Shown here piece by piece: positions 18,703 to 26,807 of a stretch of DNA of 64,000 nt. A program made the translations under genes and the position numbers. How positions within the stretch are numbered: the stretch's first letter is position 1; every line of letters starts with the position of its first letter. This stretch comes from Sinomonas susongensis (GTDB lineage Bacteria; Actinomycetota; Actinomycetes; Actinomycetales; Micrococcaceae), in NCBI RefSeq assembly GCF_005877005.1, contig NZ_SSNH01000004.1:124001-188000 (forward strand), written 5' to 3'. The notes beneath the pieces are model-generated. The model saw nothing but the letters and a program-made list of their open reading frames with translations, was not told where the DNA came from and searched no databases.

Positions 18703-19662
18703 ATGGCTGAGACGGACGGGCGTTGGGACCGCAAGGCCGTCCGATTCGCGATCGGCTACCCGATCCTTCTTGCAGGCGGATTCCTCCTCGCCGCCTTCAC
18801 GTTCAGGGGGCAGGTGCCCGAACCGGTCGCGTGGCTCTGGGACGCTGGCGGCGGCCGCTCCTTCATCCCCTTCTGGGCCTACCTGGTCGGCGGAGCAGCC
18901 CTCGTTGCCGTCATCGGGATCCTCCTGTGCCTTCAGGCAGGCGTCCAGAACCGGCCCCCCATCTCGCGGAAGATCTTCATGGCAGGCGGGGTGGGGATGT
19001 CCATGTTCCTCGTGACAGTCCTCGGGGCCGGGCTCATGGGCCAGGTGGGGGCAAAGGACGCACGTGACACCCACCCCGACCCCATCGTCCTCGCCTCGGG
19101 GAGCGGCGCGACGGTGGCACTCGCCGTCGTCATGTTCATGATCTTCAAGCCCGACGAGCAGTGGAGCCCGAGGGACGAAGAAGCGCTCCTCGAAGTCCTG
19201 GACCCCGAGCGAGTCAGGAACACGTTCGTCTTCTGGGCCCACGCCCGCTCGTCCGTGTTCGTGATGCTTGCCGTCGTCGGCATCAACCTCTCGCTCCTCA
19301 TGCTCCTCGTCTCCCCATGGGTCTCTGGAATCATCGCCCTCGGATGCCTCGTGCTCGCGGCGATGCTGATCCTCCGTGTGAGCGTCGAGCCTGAGGAGGT
19401 GAGGCTCGCCGTCGGCGGGGTCGTGCGCGTCGCGACGATCAGCACAGCCCACGTCCTGCGCGCGGGAGCTGGTGCCGTGTCAGCTCGCTCCTACGGGGGC
19501 TGGGGCTATCGCAAGCGCGGCAAGCTCGTGACGGCCCTCGTGGCCAGCGGCCAGGCCGTCGACGTGCTCTGCCGGGACGGCAGCCACTACGTCTTCTCCG
19601 CCAAGGATCCGGCGCTCGCGGAGCACGTGGCAGAAGTGCTCGGCGGGCCTGCGGCAAAGTAG
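18703..19662 (+). CDS. Hypothetical membrane protein, 319 aa
   Basis: I do not recognise the family. Five or six hydrophobic segments are visible (about residues 15-33, 55-80, 94-115, 130-150, 178-200 and 205-228), with a cytoplasmic-looking loop EQWSPRDEEALLEVLDP between the fourth and fifth. The last 90 residues form a soluble beta-rich domain (SVEPEEVRLAVGG...VDVLCRDGSHYVFSAKDP) resembling membrane-anchored PH-like or DUF-type domains. This combination is common in actinobacterial proteins of unknown role. It is divergent from pepN and 39 bp before rpiB, possibly co-transcribed. Confidence 0.78.
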   Translation: MAETDGRWDRKAVRFAIGYPILLAGGFLLAAFTFRGQVPEPVAWLWDAGGGRSFIPFWAYLVGGAALVAVIGILLCLQAGVQNRPPISRKIFMAGGVGMSMFLVTVLGAGLMGQVGAKDARDTHPDPIVLASGSGATVALAVVMFMIFKPDEQWSPRDEEALLEVLDPERVRNTFVFWAHARSSVFVMLAVVGINLSLLMLLVSPWVSGIIALGCLVLAAMLILRVSVEPEEVRLAVGGVVRVATISTAHVLRAGAGAVSARSYGGWGYRKRGKLVTALVASGQAVDVLCRDGSHYVFSAKDPALAEHVAEVLGGPAAK

Positions 19663-19701
19663 GCTTGACCCGCCCCACCGCTGACCGAGAGGAACCTTGC
19701 C

Positions 19702-20184
19702 GTGACCAAGCCCCGCGTCCACATCGCCACCGATCACGCCGGGATGGAACTGAGCTCCCATCTCGTGGGCCATCTGGGGGCGCAGGGCTACGAGGTCGTC
19801 GACCACGGTCCGCGCGAGTACGACCCGCTCGACGACTACCCGGCGTTCTGCATCCGGGCGGCGCTCGCCGTCGTCGCCGACCAGGCGGCCGGCGTCCACG
19901 CCCTCGGGATCGTCCTCGGCGGCTCGGGCAACGGCGAGCAGATCGCGGCGAACAAGGTCAAGGGCGTGCGCGCGGCGCTCGCCTGGAACCTGGACACGGC
20001 TCGCCTCGCGCGCGAGCACAACGACGCGAACGTCATCGCTGTCGGTGGCCGTCAGCACAGCGTCGAGGAGGCCACGGGGCTCATCGAGGCGTTCCTCGCC
20101 GAACCGTTCAGCCAGGACGAGCGCCACGTGCGTCGCATCGGGAAGATCGCGGTCTACGAGACCACCGGCGAGATCGTGGACTGA
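19702..20184 (+). CDS. rpiB: Ribose-5-phosphate isomerase B
   Basis: Interconverts ribose 5-phosphate and ribulose 5-phosphate in the pentose phosphate pathway. A 160-residue RpiB/LacAB-fold protein: TDHAG near the N-terminus binds substrate and the GGSGNGEQIAANKVKGVRA segment forms the active-site loop. It has Ser rather than Cys in GGSGNG, as expected for the actinobacterial (mycobacterial-type) subgroup. The GTG at 19702 follows GAGAGGAA. The nei-type gene starts 5 nt after its stop, so the two form an operon. Confidence 0.95.
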   Translation: MTKPRVHIATDHAGMELSSHLVGHLGAQGYEVVDHGPREYDPLDDYPAFCIRAALAVVADQAAGVHALGIVLGGSGNGEQIAANKVKGVRAALAWNLDTARLAREHNDANVIAVGGRQHSVEEATGLIEAFLAEPFSQDERHVRRIGKIAVYETTGEIVD

Positions 20185-20189
20185 GGGCA

Positions 20190-21092
20190 GTGCCCGAAGG
20201 CCATTCCATCCATCGCCTCGCCCGTCAGTTCGACGACGTCTTCGCGGGCGAGCGGCTCGTCGTCACAAGCCCGCAAGGCCGGTTCGCGGACGGGGCGGCA
20301 CTCCTCGACGGACGCGTTCTCGAGTCCGCCCGTGCCCACGGCAAGCAGCTCTTCCTCCGTTTCGAGGGCTCCCAGTTCCTCCACGTGCACCTCGGGCTCT
20401 ACGGCGCCTGGGACTTCGGCGGGGATGCGTCGTTCCGCGGCGCCTCGAGCATCGGTGCCCCTCGCCGCGTCGGCGAGCGGGAGGTCGCGGACGACGACGA
20501 GGGGGCGGCCTATGCCGGGCCGCCCCCTCCCGTCGGTGCCGTGCGGGTGCGGCTCGCCTCGGAGCACGGGTGGGCGGACCTCCGCGGGGCGACGGTGTGC
20601 TCAGTCGCAACCGAGCCCGAGATCGAGGCCGTTCTGGCGCGCCTGGGCCCGGACCCCCTCGGACTTCCCCTCGAGGGGACCGATCCGGGGGAGGAGTTCG
20701 CTAGGCGCGTGAGCCGGCGTCGGACTCCCATCGCGCGGCTCCTCATGGACCAGTCCATCGTTGCAGGCATCGGGAACGTCTACAGGGCCGAACTGCTGTT
20801 CCGCACTAGGCTCGACCCGGCCACCGCAGGGAGTGCGCTCGGCCCGGAACGCGCCCTCGGGCTGTGGGTCGACGCCGTCCGCGCCATGACAGACGGCGTG
20901 CAGGCCGGGCGGATTGTGACGACGGACCCGTCGTACTGGACGTGCGGTGCCGGAACCCTCCCGGACCCCGAGGAAGCACATTGGGTCTACCGGCGGCACG
21001 GCCTGGGCTGCAGGATCTGCGGCACACCCGTCCGCCTCGCCGACGAGGCCGGACGCAAGCTCTACTGGTGCCCCGCGTGCCAGAAGGGCTGA
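20190..21092 (+). CDS. nei: DNA glycosylase/AP lyase of the Fpg/Nei family (Nei-like)
   Basis: Base-excision repair enzyme that removes oxidised bases and cleaves the abasic site. After the initiator (GTG at 20190) the protein begins PEGHSIHR: Pro2 is the Schiff-base nucleophile and Glu3 the general acid, so the start is fixed by chemistry. The PEGH opening resembles actinobacterial Nei more than Fpg (PELPEVE). The helix-two-turn-helix motif (LLMDQSIVAGIGNVYRAE) and the C-terminal zinc finger (CRICGTPV...CPACQKG) are complete. The 300-residue length is normal. It is coupled to rpiB. Confidence 0.93.
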   Translation: MPEGHSIHRLARQFDDVFAGERLVVTSPQGRFADGAALLDGRVLESARAHGKQLFLRFEGSQFLHVHLGLYGAWDFGGDASFRGASSIGAPRRVGEREVADDDEGAAYAGPPPPVGAVRVRLASEHGWADLRGATVCSVATEPEIEAVLARLGPDPLGLPLEGTDPGEEFARRVSRRRTPIARLLMDQSIVAGIGNVYRAELLFRTRLDPATAGSALGPERALGLWVDAVRAMTDGVQAGRIVTTDPSYWTCGAGTLPDPEEAHWVYRRHGLGCRICGTPVRLADEAGRKLYWCPACQKG

Positions 21093-21119
21093 CATCTGCG
21101 CGCTTCGACGCCCCGGGAT

Positions 21120-21149
21120 TTGACAGCGGTTCGGCCCAGCGGCTTTAGT
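21120..21149 (+). promoter_or_regulatory. Promoter of tRNA-Gly
   Basis: A consensus -35 box TTGACA (21120-21125), an 18-nt spacer and a -10-like TTTAGT (21144-21149) lie 13 nt before the tRNA. Confidence 0.65.
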
Positions 21150-21162
21150 TGAAGGCGCCCAA

Positions 21163-21233
21163 GGGGCTGTAGCTCAATGGTAGAGCGCCAGTCTTCCAAA
21201 CTGGATACGCGGGTTCGATTCCCGTCAGCCCCT
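21163..21233 (+). tRNA. tRNA-Gly (TCC)
   Basis: A 71-nt cloverleaf: acceptor GGGGCTG/CAGCCCC, anticodon stem CCAGT/ACTGG with loop CTTCCAA giving anticodon TCC. CCA is not encoded. Confidence 0.95.
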
Positions 21234-21305
21234 CTCTCGCGCCTTGTCGATGCGCGAGTGTGCGCCCCTGCAGCGTCGCCTGTATTGTGGTCTGTGCACC
21301 GGAGA

Positions 21306-21381
<76 letters not shown>

Positions 21382-21445
21382 AGTTCCGCCGTCGGCAAGC
21401 CAGCCAGGGCGGCAACCCTACCAGAACATCCAGGAGAGCCACGCT

Positions 21446-22825
21446 GTGAAGAGCGCTGCCGAGAATCTGACCCCCACCCGCGTCAAGCTCAACGTCGAGG
21501 TTCCGTTCGACGAGCTCAAGCCGAACATCGACGCGGCGTACAAGCAGGTCGCCGAGCAGATCCAGATTCCGGGCTTCCGCAAGGGCAAGGTCCCCTCCCG
21601 CATCATCGATCAGCGTGTGGGCCGCGGCTATGTCCTCGAGACCGCGATCAACGACGGCCTCAACGACTGGTACCAGCAGGCCGTTGCCGAGACGGGAATC
21701 CGCCCGCTCTCGCGCCCCGAGGTCGAGATCACCGAGGTGCCCGACCCCGCCGCTACCGACGGCCAGCTCACCTTCAGCGTCGAGGTGGACGTTCGCCCCG
21801 AGGTCGAACTCCCTGACTACGCAGGCATCAAGGTCGATGTCGAGGCGGTCGAGGCTTCTGACGAGGACGTCGAGAAGTCGCTCGACGAGCTCCGGTCTCG
21901 CTTCGGCACGCTCAAGCCCGTCGACCGCCCGTCCCAGGACGGCGACTTCCTCACCATCGACCTCACCGCAACGGTCGGCGGCGAGGAGGTCGACTCGGCG
22001 TCGGGCCTCTCCTACCAGGTGGGCTCCGGCACCATGCTCGACGGCCTCGACGAGGCCGTGACCGGCCTCAGCGTCGACGAAGAGGCGATCTTCGAGACCA
22101 AGCTCGCCGGGGGCGAGCACGCCGGCGAAGACGCCCAGGTGAACGTCAAGGTCACGGCGGTCAAGGAGCGCGAGCTTCCCGAGGCCGACGACGACTTCGC
22201 GCAGCTCGCGTCAGAGTTCGACACGATCGCGGAGCTTCGTGAGGACCTCGCGAAGCAGGCCGCGGAGGCCAAGGTCGCCCAGCAGGGCATCGAGGCCCGC
22301 GACAAGGTCCTCGACAAGCTCGTCGAGCTCGTGGAGGTTCCCGTCCCGGAGACCGTCATCGACGAGCAGGTCTCGGCGCACTTCAACCCGGAGAACGGTG
22401 GGCACGCCGCGGGGGAGGACCACGACACCGAGGAGCACCGCGCCGAGGTCAAGGCCAACGCCGAGCGCGCCTTCAAGAACGAGGTCATCCTCGACGCCAT
22501 CGCAGACAAGGAAGAGGTCGGAGTCTCGCAGAACGAGCTCATCGAGTACCTGATCTCGACCGCCTCCCAGTACGGCATGGACCCGAACCAGTTCGCGCAG
22601 ATCATGGACCAGTCCGGCCAGGTGCCGATGATGGTCGGCGAGGTGCGCCGCCGCAAGGCCCTCGCCGTCGTCCTCGGCCAGGCCGAGGTGACCGACTCGG
22701 AGGGCAATGCCGTCGACCTGAGCGAGTTCGTGCGCCCCGCGACCGAGGAGGAGCCCGCCGAGGCTTCGGAGGAAGCGGCCGCAGAGGTCATCCCGAGCGA
22801 CGATCCCGCTGCTGCCAGGTTCTGA
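21446..22825 (+). CDS. tig: Trigger factor
   Basis: Ribosome-associated chaperone and peptidyl-prolyl isomerase that receives nascent chains at the exit tunnel. The N-terminal ribosome-binding domain has the signature GFRKGKVP, the middle FKBP-type domain spans about residues 160-245 ([18 protein letters not shown]), and the C-terminal helical arms carry the substrate cradle. The tail after residue 430 is acidic and disordered ([15 protein letters not shown]). The GTG at 21446 (459 aa) with CAGGAGAG upstream matches family N-termini. Its position just before clpP1-clpP2-clpX is typical. Confidence 0.96.
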   Translation: MKSAAENLTPTRVKLNVEVPFDELKPNIDAAYKQVAEQIQIPGFRKGKVPSRIIDQRVGRGYVLETAINDGLNDWYQQAVAETGIRPLSRPEVEITEVPDPAATDGQLTFSVEVDVRPEVELPDYAGIKVDVEAVEASDEDVEKSLDELRSRFGTLKPVDRPSQDGDFLTIDLTATVGGEEVDSASGLSYQVGSGTMLDGLDEAVTGLSVDEEAIFETKLAGGEHAGEDAQVNVKVTAVKERELPEADDDFAQLASEFDTIAELREDLAKQAAEAKVAQQGIEARDKVLDKLVELVEVPVPETVIDEQVSAHFNPENGGHAAGEDHDTEEHRAEVKANAERAFKNEVILDAIADKEEVGVSQNELIEYLISTASQYGMDPNQFAQIMDQSGQVPMMVGEVRRRKALAVVLGQAEVTDSEGNAVDLSEFVRPATEEEPAEASEEAAAEVIPSDDPAAARF

Positions 22826-22838
22826 TCCACCTGACAGG

Positions 22839-22880
22839 AGGCCGCCGACCCCGCGCAAGCGCGAGGACGGCGGCCTTCGT
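22839..22880 (+). terminator. Terminator of tig
   Basis: AGGCCGCCG (22839-22847) pairs with CGGCGGCCT (22868-22876), with an inner GCGC/GCGC pairing and a TCGTCGTTT tail. Confidence 0.7.
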
Positions 22881-22936
22881 CGTTTCGCCGTGAGCGCACG
22901 ATTTCTGGCCCCTCCGAAGCGCGTCGCCAGGGGGGC

Positions 22937-22953
22937 ATGCGCCCAAAGCGAAC
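22937..22953. promoter_or_regulatory. Possible ClgR-type operator upstream of clpP1
   Basis: The sequence ATGCGCCCAAAGCGAAC reads GTTCGCT-TTG-GGCGCAT on the complement, close to the TTCGC...GCGAA boxes bound by ClgR, the activator of clp genes in actinobacteria. It has mismatches in one half-site. It lies about 90 bp before clpP1. Confidence 0.35.
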
Positions 22954-23041
22954 AGCAGCGGCGCGCGGAACAAAGAGGCTTCGAAACGGGCTAGTGTCCC
23001 TGTAGCAACCGCTTTTGCAGCAGATCGAGAGGTATCGCACG

Positions 23042-23662
23042 ATGCACCAGCAGGAGAGCACGCCGCGACTGGCGGGGCCCACCGAGGCGAACGGTCAGGA
23101 CTACATCTACCAGCGGCTCCTCAAGGAGCGGATCATCTGGCTCGGCTCAGAGGTCAGGGACGACAACGCGAACACCATCTGCTCGCAGCTGCTCCTCCTC
23201 TCCGCCGAGGATCCGGAGAAGGACATCTTCCTCTACATCAACTCGCCCGGCGGCTCGGTCACCGCTGGCATGGCAATCTACGACACGATGCAGTTCATCC
23301 CGAACGACGTCGTGACGGTCGCCACCGGTCTCGCTGCCTCGATGGGGCAGTTCCTGCTCTCGTCCGGCACGAAGGGGAAGCGGTATGCGACGCCGCACGC
23401 GCGCATTCTCATGCACCAGCCCTCGGGCGGCATCGGCGGCACTGCGTCGGACATCAAGATCCAGGCCGAGCTCATCCTGCACATGAAGCAGGTCATGGCC
23501 CAGCTGACGGCGGAGCAGACCGGGCAGACGATCGAGCAGATCCTCAAGGACAATGACCGCGACAAGTGGTTCACGGCCCAGGAGGCGCTCGAGTACGGGT
23601 TCTTCGACAAGGTCGCCGAGCGCGCGGGGCATGTGACCGGCGGCGGCGGGACGGACAGGTAA
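23042..23662 (+). CDS. clpP1: ATP-dependent Clp protease proteolytic subunit 1
   Basis: Serine peptidase subunit of the Clp barrel, degrading proteins unfolded by ClpX or ClpC. The 206-residue product has the catalytic triad Ser100 (GLAASMGQ), His125 (LMHQPSG) and Asp174 (NDRDKWF). The ATG at 23042 is preceded by GAGAGG; a TTG 27 bp further upstream is in frame but lacks support. clpP2 follows after 39 bp. Actinobacterial ClpP1 and ClpP2 rings assemble into a mixed tetradecamer, so this copy probably needs the partner gene. Confidence 0.95.
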   Translation: MHQQESTPRLAGPTEANGQDYIYQRLLKERIIWLGSEVRDDNANTICSQLLLLSAEDPEKDIFLYINSPGGSVTAGMAIYDTMQFIPNDVVTVATGLAASMGQFLLSSGTKGKRYATPHARILMHQPSGGIGGTASDIKIQAELILHMKQVMAQLTAEQTGQTIEQILKDNDRDKWFTAQEALEYGFFDKVAERAGHVTGGGGTDR

Positions 23663-23701
23663 GCGACGCCCGCGGCAACGCACGGCAAGAAGGAGCAACT
23701 G

Positions 23702-24361
23702 ATGAACTACAACATGGGCGCCAATCCGGCGGGAATGCCGACGAGCCGCTACGTCCTTCCGCAGTTCGAGGAGCGTACGCCCTACGGTTTCAAGCGCCAG
23801 GACCCGTACACGAAGCTCTTCGAGGACCGCATCATCTTCATGGGGGTCCAGGTCGACGACGCCTCGGCGGACGACATCATGGCCCAGCTGCTCGTGCTCG
23901 AGGCCAATGACCCCGACCGCGACATCACGATGTACATCAACTCGCCGGGCGGTTCGTTCACGGCGATGACGGCCATCTACGACACGATGCAGTTCATCCG
24001 GCCGGAGATCCAGACGGTGTGCCTGGGAATGGCTGCCTCGGCGGCGGCGGTCATCCTCGCTGCGGGCACCCCGGGCAAGCGGCTCGCCCTCCCGAACTCG
24101 ACCGTCATGATCCACCAGCCGTCCCTCTCGGGCGGCCAGGGCGGCCAGGCGACCGACCTCGAGATCCAGGCGAGGGAGGTCCTCCGTATGCGCGAATGGC
24201 TCGAGCAGACCTGGGCCAAGCACTCGAACAAGACCCCCGAGGAGATCAGCCGCGACATCGAGCGCGACCTGTTCCTGACGGCCGCCGAGGCCCAGGCCTA
24301 CGGACTCGTGGACGAGGTCCTCGAGTCGCGCAAGATTCGGCAGAGCGCGATCGCCCGCTGA
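23702..24361 (+). CDS. clpP2: ATP-dependent Clp protease proteolytic subunit 2
   Basis: Second Clp peptidase subunit (219 aa), co-transcribed with clpP1. The triad is Ser113 (GMAASAAA), His138 (MIHQPSL) and Asp189 (IERDLFLTA). A longer N-terminal part than ClpP1 (about 16 extra residues before [10 protein letters not shown]) is probably a propeptide. GAAGGAGCAACTG precedes the ATG. In mycobacteria this subunit provides the ring face that docks the ATPases, an assignment inferred here from gene order. Confidence 0.95.
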   Translation: MNYNMGANPAGMPTSRYVLPQFEERTPYGFKRQDPYTKLFEDRIIFMGVQVDDASADDIMAQLLVLEANDPDRDITMYINSPGGSFTAMTAIYDTMQFIRPEIQTVCLGMAASAAAVILAAGTPGKRLALPNSTVMIHQPSLSGGQGGQATDLEIQAREVLRMREWLEQTWAKHSNKTPEEISRDIERDLFLTAAEAQAYGLVDEVLESRKIRQSAIAR

Positions 24362-24395
24362 CCGTGTGACACCCCCGGGCGCCAGTCGCCGGACC

Positions 24396-24436
24396 GCCGG
24401 TGCCGCCGAGAAATGTTCGGCGGCACCGGCGTTTGG
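24396..24436 (+). terminator. Hairpin between clpP2 and clpX
   Basis: GCCGGTGCCGCCG (24396-24408) pairs fully with CGGCGGCACCGGC (24418-24430) around a 9-nt loop, followed by GTTTGG. It probably ends or attenuates the clpP operon, so clpX would have its own promoter in 24437-24512. Confidence 0.65.
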
Positions 24437-24512
24437 CTTCGCTGCGCTGTCGGTGCGGTGTCCTACAGTGGAGTGGTCACGGCTTCTGCCCCTACACGAA
24501 GGGATTCGACGA

Positions 24513-25802
<1,290 letters not shown>

Positions 25803-25845
25803 CGGGCGGGCAGTTCTGTCTGGCGACCGATAGAAGGAGTAGTGG

Positions 25846-26469
25846 ATGACTGACCTGGTTCAGGAGAACAAGAACAAGGCCGACTTCTGGTTCGACCCCG
25901 CGTGCCCGTTTGCCTGGGTGACCTCGCGGTGGATCGGCGAGGTGGAGAAGGTCCGGGACATCGAGACGGAGTGGCACGTCATGAGCCTCTCGGTGCTCAA
26001 TGAGGGCCGAGAGCTCGAGAGCGACTATCAGCGGGCGATGGACGAGAACTGGGGGCCCGTTCGCGTGATCATCGCGGCCTCGGAGCTGCACGGCAAGGAG
26101 CACATCAAGCCCCTGTATGACGCGATGGGGACCCTCATCCACAACGAGGGCGTCAAGGACCGGCCCGAGGTGATCCGACGGGCACTCGAACAGGTCGGGC
26201 TTCCAGCAGACCTCGCGCAGTACGCCGATTCCGACGAGTACGACGCGCAGCTGCGCGCGAGCCACAAGCAGGGAATCGAGCTCGTCGGGCAGGACGTGGG
26301 CACGCCCGTCGTCGCGTTCAACGGGACCGCTTTCTTCGGCCCGGTCATGACCCGGGTCCCGCAGGGCGAGGAAGCGGGGCAGGTCTGGGACGCGTCCGTG
26401 ACGCTCGCCGGCTACCCGCACTTCTTCGAGATCAAGCGCACTAGGACCGAGCGCCCCAAGGCCGTCTGA
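25846..26469 (+). CDS. DsbA-like protein of the Rv2466c (mycothiol-dependent) family, lacking the resolving Cys
   Basis: A 207-residue thioredoxin-fold protein with a helical insertion, matching the mycobacterial Rv2466c family of mycothiol/mycoredoxin-linked reductases over its whole length: WFDPACPFAWVTSRWI, HVMSLSVLNE, WGPVRV, GTPVVAFNG.AFFGPV, GEEAG.VWDASVT, YPHFFEIKRTRTE. From recall, the family active site is CPWC. Here it is C20-P-F-A23: the nucleophilic Cys is present but the resolving Cys is Ala (GCC, 25912-25914). A monothiol or altered mechanism is therefore likely. GAAGGAG lies 8 nt before the ATG. No partner genes adjoin. Confidence 0.88.
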   Translation: MTDLVQENKNKADFWFDPACPFAWVTSRWIGEVEKVRDIETEWHVMSLSVLNEGRELESDYQRAMDENWGPVRVIIAASELHGKEHIKPLYDAMGTLIHNEGVKDRPEVIRRALEQVGLPADLAQYADSDEYDAQLRASHKQGIELVGQDVGTPVVAFNGTAFFGPVMTRVPQGEEAGQVWDASVTLAGYPHFFEIKRTRTERPKAV

Positions 26470-26481
26470 GCGCGGCCATCC

Positions 26482-26526
26482 AGGGGCCGGGCGAATTACG
26501 GGACTGTACTTCGCCCGGCCCCCTTG
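26482..26526 (+). terminator. Terminator of the DsbA-like gene
   Basis: GGGGCCGGGCGAA (26483-26495) pairs with TTCGCCCGGCCCC (26510-26522), followed by CTT. Confidence 0.8.
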
Positions 26527-26534
26527 CACCCTCC

Positions 26535-26550
26535 TGTGATCCGGCTCACA
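26535..26550. promoter_or_regulatory. CRP/GlxR-type binding site
   Basis: TGTGA-TCCGGC-TCACA is a perfect palindromic match to the CRP consensus TGTGA-N6-TCACA. It is not in front of a recognised gene: downstream lie 170 bp of open sequence and then a terminator. In 26551-26724 I see no convincing protein gene. Confidence 0.55.
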
Positions 26551-26724
26551 ATGATGAGTACCTCCTCCCCAACAGGATGAGGACGCGGAAGCCGAAGATC
26601 CAGTGACAGCCGCCATGACGCAGCCTCAGGCACAGTCGGCGACTGGCTCTCAGTGACGGAGAGCAAGACCTGGATGCCAAGGATTCCGCCAGACTGCGCG
26701 ACGTCACCGAGCAGCCGTAAAGTC

Positions 26725-26766
26725 GAAGCCCCACCAACGCGAGAACGCTGATGGGGCTTCCCCTTT
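26725..26766. terminator. Terminator of valS (and of any + strand transcript)
   Basis: GAAGCCCCA (26725-26733) pairs with TGGGGCTTC (26752-26760). The + strand tail is CCCCTTT and the - strand tail is GACTTTA, so it can act both ways. Confidence 0.7.
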
Positions 26767-26807
26767 GCCCGGAAGGGCTTCAGGACCTTGCGGCCGCAGG
26801 CCTCGGG

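Noticed and set aside
23015-23041. TTG start extending ClpP1 by nine residues
   Set aside because: The ATG at 23042 has a GAGAGG ribosome-binding site and the usual ClpP1 length.
26546-26737. 63-codon frame on the - strand beside valS
   Set aside because: Arg/Ser/Leu-rich, no start context, runs into the terminator and overlaps the CRP-type palindrome.
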